Below are positions 57,287 to 64,000 of a stretch of 64,000 nt of DNA, piece by piece. The stretch spans positions 1 through 64,000 of the forward strand of contig NZ_AGFG01000055.1 of NCBI RefSeq assembly GCF_000226255.1, read 5' to 3'. The position numbers were made by a program, and so were the translations under genes. The stretch is from Desulfovibrio sp. A2. Its GTDB lineage: Bacteria > Desulfobacterota > Desulfovibrionia > Desulfovibrionales > Desulfovibrionaceae. The stretch's first letter is position 1, and the number at the start of each line of letters is the position of its first letter. Under the pieces are notes generated by a model that searched no databases, was not told the origin of the DNA, and saw only the letters and a program-made list of their open reading frames with translations.

Positions 57287-58282
57287 ATGCACCCACCCCC
57301 CGCCCCTTCGGCCGCTTGCCACGCCCCGCGCGGGGGCGGCAGCCCCGCCGCCATGCCGCCGGGCACGGTGCCCGCCCAGCCCCCAGGCGGCCGGAGCCCC
57401 GCGTGGCGCGGTGCCGCGCTGTGTCCCCTGCTCGTGCTGCTGCTGCCGTTTCTGGCGGGCGTGGGGCTGACGGCGGCCCAGTCCGTGGGCTGGCTGCTGC
57501 CGGTCCAGTACGGCCCAGAGCAGGCCTTGGGGGGGATTGTTTCGCCGGATGCGTGGACGGGCTGGCGGCAGCTGGCCCAGCCGCACATGTTCGGCTCGCT
57601 GCTGCTGGGGTTGCGCGTGGCCGGGGCGGCGGCCCTGCTTTCCGTGGCGGGCGGCGCGTTGCTGGCCTACGGGGTGTGGCGGCTGCCCGCGCGCATGCAA
57701 CTGGCGGCGCTGGTGTTTCGCGTGCCGCTCATCCTGCCGCACATCGTGGTGGGCTTTCTGGCCATCGTGTTCTGGAGCCGTTCGGGCCTGGTTTCCGCCG
57801 CGCTGCACCACGCCGGGCTGATCGCCGGGCAGGCGGAGTTTCCGGCGCTGCTCTGGGGCGGCGACGGTCTGGGCATGGTCATCGCCTACACCTACAAGGA
57901 ATTGCCCTTCGTCATGCTGCTGGCCGTGGCCTCGCTGCGGCGGCTGGACCCGCGCCTGACGGAGACGGCCCGCATGCTGGGGGCCGGGCGCTGGGCCGTG
58001 CTGCGCGACGTGGTGATCCCCCACCTTGCCCCGGTGCTGCACGCCTCGTTTCTCATCCTGTTCCTGTACGCCTTCGGCGCGGTGGAAATTCCGCTGCTGC
58101 TGGGCGAATCCACCCCGGCCATGCCGGGGGTGGCGGCCTACGACCTGTACTTTCTGCGCTCGCTGGAGGACCGCCCGGCGGCGGCCGCGTTGCTGACCCT
58201 GCTTTTGCTGTGCTGCGCCGGGTTCGTGGCGGCGTATGTGCGGCTGGTGGCCGGGCTGCGCGGCCGGGAGCGACAGCTGTGA
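57287..58282 (+). CDS. ABC transporter permease (ThiP/YnjC type)
   Basis: A 331-residue inner membrane permease with about six helices. The EAA-type loop LDPRLTETARMLGAGRWAVLRDVVIPHLAP (about 225-254, given as one motif) is intact and contacts the ATPase. The first 40 residues are Pro/Ala-rich. It overlaps the second permease as GTGA. Neither an ATPase nor a binding protein is encoded next to it in the window. Family members carry iron, thiamine or related solutes; substrate unknown. Confidence 0.87.
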   Translation: MHPPPAPSAACHAPRGGGSPAAMPPGTVPAQPPGGRSPAWRGAALCPLLVLLLPFLAGVGLTAAQSVGWLLPVQYGPEQALGGIVSPDAWTGWRQLAQPHMFGSLLLGLRVAGAAALLSVAGGALLAYGVWRLPARMQLAALVFRVPLILPHIVVGFLAIVFWSRSGLVSAALHHAGLIAGQAEFPALLWGGDGLGMVIAYTYKELPFVMLLAVASLRRLDPRLTETARMLGAGRWAVLRDVVIPHLAPVLHASFLILFLYAFGAVEIPLLLGESTPAMPGVAAYDLYFLRSLEDRPAAAALLTLLLLCCAGFVAAYVRLVAGLRGRERQL

Positions 58283-59112
58283 CCCCGCGCGCCGGAATGG
58301 GACGGAATGCCCGCCAGCGCGATGCGCGCACGGGCTCCCGGCTGTTCCTGGGCCTGTTGTGGCTGCTGTTCGGCCTGCCGCTGCCGGTGCTGGCCCTGTG
58401 GGCCGCCGCGCCCGGCTGGGCCTGGCCCGACCTGTGGCCCGCCGCCCTTGGCGGGCGCACGGCGGCCTTCGTGCTGGCCAACCGGCAGTCCATCGTCGGG
58501 GCGCTGGCCTCGTCCACCCTGTATTCGCTGGCCGTGGTGGCGGTGACCCTGTGCGCCTGCCTGGCCCCGGCGCGGCTGCTGGCCTTCGGCCGGTTTCGGG
58601 GACGGGGGGCGCTGGAGGGGCTGCTGCTGGCTCCGGCCCTGCTGCCCGCCATGGGCTGCGCGCTGGGGCTGTACGGAACCCTGGTCCGCCTGGGCCTTGC
58701 GGACACACCGGCGGGCGTGGTGCTGGTGCTGTCGGTGGTGTCGTACCCGTACATGCTGCGGGCGCTGGCCTCCGGCTTCGAGACCATGGGGCAGGAGTAT
58801 GGCCGCTGTGCCGCCAACCTGGGCGCGGGGCCGTGGACGCGCCTCGTGGTGGTGGAACTGCCGCTGCTGCTGCCCGCCGCCGTGGCGGGCGGCTCCGTGG
58901 TGTTCCTGGTGGCGTTTTCCGACTATTTCCTGGTGCAACTGGTGGGTGGCGGCGTGGTGCCCTCGTTCACCGGGTATCTGTTCCCGGTGTTGCAGTCGCC
59001 TGACAGGGGCCTTGCGGCCATGCTGTCGCTGGTGTTCCTGCTGGTTCCGGTGGCGTTGTTCGTGCTGGCGGAGGGGCTTGTGCTGGCCGTGTACCGGCGG
59101 CGCGGCATGTAG
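58279..59112 (+). CDS. ABC transporter permease, second subunit
   Basis: A 277-residue permease starting at GTG 58279, overlapping the previous gene. About six helices. The EAA-type loop GQEYGRCAANLGAGPWTRLVV (about 175-195, motif AAxLGA) is present. Together the two genes make the membrane part of an importer equivalent to the fused YnjC type. The frame upstream of 58279 is shadow of the first permease. Confidence 0.87.
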   Translation: MTPRAGMGRNARQRDARTGSRLFLGLLWLLFGLPLPVLALWAAAPGWAWPDLWPAALGGRTAAFVLANRQSIVGALASSTLYSLAVVAVTLCACLAPARLLAFGRFRGRGALEGLLLAPALLPAMGCALGLYGTLVRLGLADTPAGVVLVLSVVSYPYMLRALASGFETMGQEYGRCAANLGAGPWTRLVVVELPLLLPAAVAGGSVVFLVAFSDYFLVQLVGGGVVPSFTGYLFPVLQSPDRGLAAMLSLVFLLVPVALFVLAEGLVLAVYRRRGM

Positions 59113-59385
59113 CGGCGCGGCCGGTTGCCGGGGGCGGGACGCCATGCCCGGGTGAAGTGATGCCTTGCAGACGTCATGATGCGTGCAATCGGTTGCGTGG
59201 CATGGTATGCTGCATCATGGCCGTCTGTACCCGTAGTGCTTTGGATGCCGCCGGGCGCCACGGAAGGAGCCACTGCGCGGGCGTGGCCCGCCCGGGGCGA
59301 ACATGACGGGCGCATGGCCGCATGGGCGGGACGGCCCGGCGGCAGGGGGAAGCCGGATCGGCACGCTGGTGCGCGCGAGGGGGGA

Positions 59386-62300
59386 ATGAGCATGGACTTC
59401 ATCAGCATTGGCGAACGGACACAGGCCCGCTGGCAGCAATCGCTGGACACCCTGGCGCGCGTGCTGGGCATCCGGGTGGCGGCCATCATGCGGCGGCACC
59501 CCGGCGGGCTCACCGTGCTGCTTTCCAGCAATACGGCGGGCAACCCGCTGGCTCCGGGCATGCGCATTGCCGCCACGCCGGGCGGCTCCTACTGTGACGC
59601 GGTCATCGACGCGCGCGAGCCGGTCTACGTGCAGAACGCACTGGACGACCCGCGCTGGCGCGACAGCACCATGGTGCGGGCGGGGTTCGTCTCGTATCTC
59701 GGCTACCCGCTGTTGCTGCCCGACGGGCAGGTGTACGGCACGCTGTGCCTGCTGGGCACGCGCGAATGGCCGCTGCCCGAGGTGCACCGCGCCATCGTGG
59801 ACGACTTTCACAGCCAGGTCGAGGACACCCTGGCCCAGGCCTACGAGAACGCGTTGTTCGGCGCGCAGCAGGATACCCTGCCTTCCGCCGCGCTGACCGT
59901 GGACGCCAGGGGCGCGGTGGCGCGGGCCAACCGCCGCTTTCCGCAATTGTGGGGGATCGAGGCCGATGCCGCCAGCCTGGCCGGCCGCCCGCTCGAAGAG
60001 GTGCGCGGGCTGCTGGCCTCCCGCCTGCGCGACCCCGGGGACATCGACGACGCCCTGCCAGCCGGCGTCCCCGGCCATGGCGCGGAAGTGCCCGCCCAGT
60101 CGGCCCGTGGGCCGGGCAGCCGCCCGGTGCCGCTGGCCGATGGCCGGGTGCTGCGGCGCACCTATCGCACCCTGCGCGACGAGCACGGCCGACCCTGGGG
60201 CAGCGTGTGGCTGTTCGAGGACGTCACCGCCGAGGTGCGCGCCCAGGAGGCCCTGGCCCGCAGCGAGGAACGGCTGAAGCTGGCCCTGGACGCGGCCAGC
60301 GAGGCCCACTGGGACTGGAATTTCGAGACCGGCGAGCTGTATTGCAGCCCCCGCTACTACGAGATGCTGGGCTATGTGCCGGGCGAGTTCGAGTGCACCC
60401 ACGAGGCCCTGCGCGACCTGATGCACCCCGAGGACATGCCCGAGGTGGCGGCCGCCCTGTGCGTGCCCGAAACCGGCCTGGCGGTGGCGGGCATGGCCAC
60501 CACGGACCCTGCCATGGCGCGCGCTGTGGCTGGGGCGTGCGGGGTGGGCCAGTTCGAGGTGCAGTTTCGCCTGCGCACCAAGGACGGCGGTTGGAAGTGG
60601 ATGCTGGCGCGTGGCCGCGTGCTGGCCCGGCGCGAGGACGGTTCGCCCGCGCGGGTGGTGGGCACGCACATGGACATCACCGCCGCCGTCAGCCAGCGAC
60701 TCGCCCTGGGCCGCAGCGAGGAACTGTTCCGGGGCATCTTCAGCACCGCCTCGGTGGGCATCGTGCTGCTGGACCGCTTCGGCCTGCTGGTGCGAGTCAA
60801 CGACGCCTGCGCGCGCATGCTGGGCTACGCCACCGAGGAAATGCGCGGCCAGCACTTCAGCCGGTTCATGCACGACGACGAAACCCCCCTGGCCGCCACC
60901 ACCCTGACCAACCTGCTGGACCGCACCCAGACCACCAGCCGCCTGCAACACCGCCTGCGCGGCAAGGACGGCGGCTACCTGTGGACCGACATCAGCGCCT
61001 CGCCTCTGGAAGGACCCAACGGCGAGGTGGAAGCGGCCTTGGCCATCATCGTGGACATCAACGAGCAGCGCGCGGCCCAGCAGGCCCAGGAGGACAGCGA
61101 ACGCCGCTACCGCGCCCTGTTCGAGAACGCCCAGGTGGGCATTTTCCGCACCCGCATCTCCGACGGCAAGTTCCTGGAGGCCAACGGGCGGATCATCGAA
61201 ATGTATGGTTGGCCGGACCGCGCGGAATTCATGGACAAGATGCGCTCCACCGAATGGTACGTGGACCCCGAGGCGCGCGGCCGCATGGTGGCCACGCTGC
61301 TGCGCCGGGGGGAATTCCGCAACATCGAGGTGGAGATGCGCCGCCGGGACGGCGACACCGTGTGGTTCGAGTATTCCGGCAAGCTGGATGGCGACACTAT
61401 CATCGGCGTGGCCCAGGACGTGACCCAGCGCAGGGCGGCGGAGGCGGCGCGCCAGCGCTCCGAGGCGCACTACCGGCTGCTGTTCGAGGCCGCCGCCGAC
61501 GCCATCTTCCTGCACGAGCCCGATGGGCGCTTTCTGGACGTGAACGAGGTGGCCTGCCGCCGCCTGGGGTACACCCGCAGGGAACTGCTGGCCATGACCC
61601 CGGAAGAACTGGACGCGCCGGAGTTCGCCGAGCACGTGCCCGAGCGCATCCGGCGGTTGGGCGAGGAAGGTTCGCTGACCTTCGAATCGGCCCACCGTAC
61701 CCGCAACGGCATGGTCCTGCCCGTGGAAATCCACGCCAAGATACTCGACTTCGACGGCAGGCCCGTGGTGCTCAGCATCGCCCGCGACATCACCGACCGC
61801 AAGCGGCTGGAACAGGCCCTGATGCGCGAGGCCACCACCGACCCGCTGACCGGCATCCGCAACCGGCGGCAGTTCTTCGTGGACGCGGAGCGCGAAATGG
61901 GCCGCGCCGTGCGCTACGGCCGCCCGCTGGCCGTGTTGATGCTGGATCTTGACCGGTTCAAGCGCGTCAACGACCGGTTCGGGCACCACGCGGGCGATGC
62001 CGTGCTGCTGGGGTGCGTGCAGGCCTGCCAGCAGTCGCTGCGCGACACCGACATCCTGGGGCGGCTGGGCGGCGAGGAATTCGCGGCCGTGCTGCTGGAG
62101 ACGGACCTGGACGACGCCCTGGCCGCCGCCGAACGGTTGCGCCGGGCCGTGGAGGAAATGGCCGTGCCCTTCGGCGGGCAGGACCTGCGCTGTACCGTGA
62201 GCATCGGGCTTGCCCTGCACATGCCGGGCGACACGGCGTTCGACGACATCCTGCGCCGGGCGGACGCGGCGCTGTACGCGGCCAAGGAGGCGGGCCGCAA

Positions 62301-62391
62301 CCGGGTGATGCTGGCGCGCGCCGCCAACGGCGGCGTGGAGGATCAGAACCGCCGCTGGAGCAGCGGCGGAGCGCCCCGGCAGGAGGGCTGA
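59386..62391 (+). CDS. GAF-PAS-GGDEF diguanylate cyclase
   Basis: A 1001-residue soluble signalling protein. An N-terminal GAF domain (about 1-160) with GSYCDAVIDAREPVYV and SYLGYPLLLPDGQVYGTLCL is followed by five PAS units, several with PAC motifs (about 165-800). The C-terminal GGDEF domain (about 815-980) has GRLGGEEFAAVL with an intact active site and an RDTD inhibitory site five residues before GGEEF. There is no EAL domain. It should make cyclic di-GMP in response to small molecules or redox state. The start is ATG 59386 (GAGGGGG upstream) or ATG 59392. Confidence 0.93.
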   Translation: MSMDFISIGERTQARWQQSLDTLARVLGIRVAAIMRRHPGGLTVLLSSNTAGNPLAPGMRIAATPGGSYCDAVIDAREPVYVQNALDDPRWRDSTMVRAGFVSYLGYPLLLPDGQVYGTLCLLGTREWPLPEVHRAIVDDFHSQVEDTLAQAYENALFGAQQDTLPSAALTVDARGAVARANRRFPQLWGIEADAASLAGRPLEEVRGLLASRLRDPGDIDDALPAGVPGHGAEVPAQSARGPGSRPVPLADGRVLRRTYRTLRDEHGRPWGSVWLFEDVTAEVRAQEALARSEERLKLALDAASEAHWDWNFETGELYCSPRYYEMLGYVPGEFECTHEALRDLMHPEDMPEVAAALCVPETGLAVAGMATTDPAMARAVAGACGVGQFEVQFRLRTKDGGWKWMLARGRVLARREDGSPARVVGTHMDITAAVSQRLALGRSEELFRGIFSTASVGIVLLDRFGLLVRVNDACARMLGYATEEMRGQHFSRFMHDDETPLAATTLTNLLDRTQTTSRLQHRLRGKDGGYLWTDISASPLEGPNGEVEAALAIIVDINEQRAAQQAQEDSERRYRALFENAQVGIFRTRISDGKFLEANGRIIEMYGWPDRAEFMDKMRSTEWYVDPEARGRMVATLLRRGEFRNIEVEMRRRDGDTVWFEYSGKLDGDTIIGVAQDVTQRRAAEAARQRSEAHYRLLFEAAADAIFLHEPDGRFLDVNEVACRRLGYTRRELLAMTPEELDAPEFAEHVPERIRRLGEEGSLTFESAHRTRNGMVLPVEIHAKILDFDGRPVVLSIARDITDRKRLEQALMREATTDPLTGIRNRRQFFVDAEREMGRAVRYGRPLAVLMLDLDRFKRVNDRFGHHAGDAVLLGCVQACQQSLRDTDILGRLGGEEFAAVLLETDLDDALAAAERLRRAVEEMAVPFGGQDLRCTVSIGLALHMPGDTAFDDILRRADAALYAAKEAGRNRVMLARAANGGVEDQNRRWSSGGAPRQEG

Positions 62392-62476
62392 GCGCGGTTT
62401 CTGCTGCGCCGTGATGCAGCGGCGCGGAGGCGCGGAGGCGCGGTGGCCCGGCGGAGTTGTCGAGAGCATGCGAAGT

Positions 62477-62518
62477 GGGCGCTTTCCGGAGGGTTTCCGG
62501 AAAGCGCCCGTCTGTTTT
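62477..62518 (+). terminator. Terminator after the diguanylate cyclase gene
   Basis: GGGCGCTTTCCGG at 62477-62489 pairs perfectly with CCGGAAAGCGCCC at 62497-62509, followed by GTCTGTTTT. It lies between converging genes and also ends the mltG transcript on the other strand. Confidence 0.85.
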
Positions 62519-62588
62519 GCGCAAGAGCGGGGCTGTCCGCTGTCGCCAGCGGTTGCCGGAGGCGGCTGGCAGCTGGCCGGGGTACGGG

Positions 62589-64000
62589 TTACGGCGCGGC
62601 CGGGGGCGGGGCGGCAGTGGCGGGGGGCGTTTCCGGGCTCGTTGGCGCCGGGGCAACGGGGACCGCCGGAAGGGCGGGCGTGGCGGTGGGTGCAGGGGGG
62701 CCAGGGATGGGGATCGCCTTGGGGGTGCCTTGCGTTTCCGGCGTGCCGCCTGTCTGGCCGGGCGCGGCCCCAGAAGTTGCGCCATCGCCGGGTTGCGCGG
62801 TCTCGCGCGGGGCGGTGGGGGCGCGGACGCCCGCGTTTGCCGCGGGGGTGGCGTCCTCCGCCTTGGACCCCGAGTTTTTCGCCTTGCGCGGCACTGGTTC
62901 TGCGGCGGGTTTCGAGCCGGGCGAGGTCTTGGCGGGCAGGGGGGTGGCCGCCGGAGCTTCCGTGCCGGAGGTTGGTGCCGCCTGTTCCGCTGGGGCGGGC
63001 TGGCCGTCCTGCGGCTGCGCCGTGGGGGCCTGTGCGTCTGGCGTGGCAGGCGCATCGCCCATGCCGGAAGCGCCACCGGTCCCTGCCTTCGCGCCTTTGT
63101 CGCGTACCCCTTCCTTGTCACCCTTGTCGGGCGCGGCGGCCTTGGCATCGGCAGCCGGGGCCGCTGGGGGCACTGGGGCAGCGGGGGCTTTCACTGCTGC
63201 GGCGTTGCCGCCAGCATCGGCGTCCGTGGCCGTTGCCGGGCGCTCGTCCTGGGCGGCGGTTGCCCCGGCCTGCGGGGCTGGCGTGGCGGCATCCGTGGGC
63301 GTGCCCTGCGCGGCCTTGGGCCGTCCGGCGCGCTGGAAGCGGTTTACCGCCCGGTTGTGTTCGTCCAGCGTGGCGCTGAACTGGTGCGAGCCGTCGTTGC
63401 GCGAGACGAAGTAGAAATAGCCGTGCTTTTCCGGCGTGGTGGCCGCGCGCAGCGATTCCATGCCCGGCGAGCAGATGGGGCCGGGGGGCAGGCCGGGGCG
63501 GCGGTAGGTGTTGTACGGGTTGGCGGCGTCCTGCAGGTGCGGGCGGCGCAGGTTGCCGTCGAAGGTTTCGCCCAGACCGTAGATGGTGGTGGGGTCCGCC
63601 TGCAACAGCATGCCGGTGCGCAGCCGGTTGGCGTACACCCCGGCCACGCGGCCGCGTTCGGCGGGCAGGCCGGTTTCCTTTTCCACGATGGAGGCCAGGG
63701 TGATCAGTCGCCGCAGTTCGTCGCGGGCGGGGCGGGCGTCGGGCCAGGCCTGCGCGGCGCGCCGCCAGAAGGTGTCCACCAGCCGTCCGGCCACGGCGCG
63801 GGCCGATTCCCGGTCGGGCATGGGCGGCTTTTTGATCAGGTAGGTGTCCGGAAACAGGAAGCCTTCCGCCGTATCGAAGGGGATGCCCCAGTGGCGCAGA
63901 AAGGCCGGGTCGGTGATCACCGCGCGGAAGTCCTCCACGGTGACGAAGCCCTCGGCCTCCAGCAGGCGGGCGGTTTCCCACCAGGTCAGCCCTTCGCGCA
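62589..64000 (-). CDS. mltG: Endolytic murein transglycosylase MltG, 5' end outside the window
   Basis: The frame stays open to the right edge, where REGLTWWETARLLEAEGF is the conserved MltG (YceG) segment, so the N-terminus and membrane anchor are missing here. Family motifs: GIPFDTAEGFLFPDTYLI, LASIVEKETGLPAERGRVAG with the catalytic Glu, MLLQADPTTIYGLG and NPYNTYRRPGLPPGPI. The enzyme cuts nascent glycan strands at the inner membrane. After the usual end (about 62589-63320 in DNA) a tail of about 240 residues rich in Ala, Pro, Gly, Thr and Lys follows, absent from typical MltG. It has no recognisable domain and may span the periplasm or bind the wall. Confidence 0.93.
   Translation of the reverse strand, partial: REGLTWWETARLLEAEGFVTVEDFRAVITDPAFLRHWGIPFDTAEGFLFPDTYLIKKPPMPDRESARAVAGRLVDTFWRRAAQAWPDARPARDELRRLITLASIVEKETGLPAERGRVAGVYANRLRTGMLLQADPTTIYGLGETFDGNLRRPHLQDAANPYNTYRRPGLPPGPICSPGMESLRAATTPEKHGYFYFVSRNDGSHQFSATLDEHNRAVNRFQRAGRPKAAQGTPTDAATPAPQAGATAAQDERPATATDADAGGNAAAVKAPAAPVPPAAPAADAKAAAPDKGDKEGVRDKGAKAGTGGASGMGDAPATPDAQAPTAQPQDGQPAPAEQAAPTSGTEAPAATPLPAKTSPGSKPAAEPVPRKAKNSGSKAEDATPAANAGVRAPTAPRETAQPGDGATSGAAPGQTGGTPETQGTPKAIPIPGPPAPTATPALPAVPVAPAPTSPETPPATAAPPPAAP

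Noticed and set aside
59198..59214. TGGCATGGTATGCTGC as a sigma-54 promoter for the diguanylate cyclase
   Set aside because: The GG to GC spacing is 11 nt, not 10, which normally abolishes sigma-54 recognition.
59215..62469. Long minus-strand frame opposite the diguanylate cyclase
   Set aside because: The plus-strand protein has clear GAF, PAS and GGDEF motifs. The minus frame is an antisense shadow.

Overview
The window is GC-rich chromosomal DNA, most probably from a sulfate-reducing deltaproteobacterium of the Desulfovibrio/Nitratidesulfovibrio group. The inference rests on a napC-napM-napA-napD-napG-napH nitrate reductase operon in the order described for Desulfovibrio desulfuricans (no napB), a TtuA/TtuB-like tRNA thiolation pair, a DUF4881-type lipoprotein, and many two-component and sigma-54 elements.

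Region 1 (1-9280): a complete type I-E CRISPR-Cas locus on the minus strand, cas3-casA-casB-cas7-cas5-cas6e-cas1-cas2, followed by a short AT-rich leader and an array running off the left edge of the window. Region 2 (9281-14881): the end of an integrated mobile element holding a mobC-like gene, a DUF3987 protein, an AlpA-like regulator, an unrecognised protein translationally coupled to an RNase AS-like DEDDh nuclease, and a tyrosine integrase. It ends at a 46-bp 3' fragment of a tRNA-Met gene (candidate attR). The intact tRNA is not in the window. The geometry therefore suggests that the CRISPR-Cas locus may itself lie inside the island.

Region 3 (14890-31067): a 3-hydroxyisobutyrate-dehydrogenase-family enzyme, a DUF2087 protein, an unknown protein, the nap operon, a hybrid sensor kinase with a neighbouring periplasmic binding protein, a TPR protein and a NYN-LOTUS protein. 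Region 4 (31223-46073): an NDH-2/SelD-type flavoprotein, a PHP-GT4 fusion glycosyltransferase, a GT2 enzyme, TtuA and a TtuB-like sulfur carrier, a receiver protein, a kinase/receiver pair behind a sigma-54-like promoter, a site-2 protease, trpS, a YkgJ-family protein and rfaE2.

Region 5 (46240-55837) is the most interesting regulatory unit. A membrane-bound AAA+ enhancer-binding-type regulator with an altered GAFTGA loop and a winged-helix C-terminus is coupled to a PEP-synthase-like phosphotransferase. It diverges from an operon encoding a TauE/SafE exporter, a lipoprotein, three small or medium membrane proteins and a response regulator. The divergent region holds a perfect inverted repeat about 80 bp upstream of the predicted start site of a consensus sigma-54 promoter. 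Region 6 (56181-64000): an RlmM/FtsJ-like methyltransferase, two ABC permeases without partners, a large PAS-GGDEF diguanylate cyclase, and mltG with a long Pro/Ala-rich tail, cut by the right edge.
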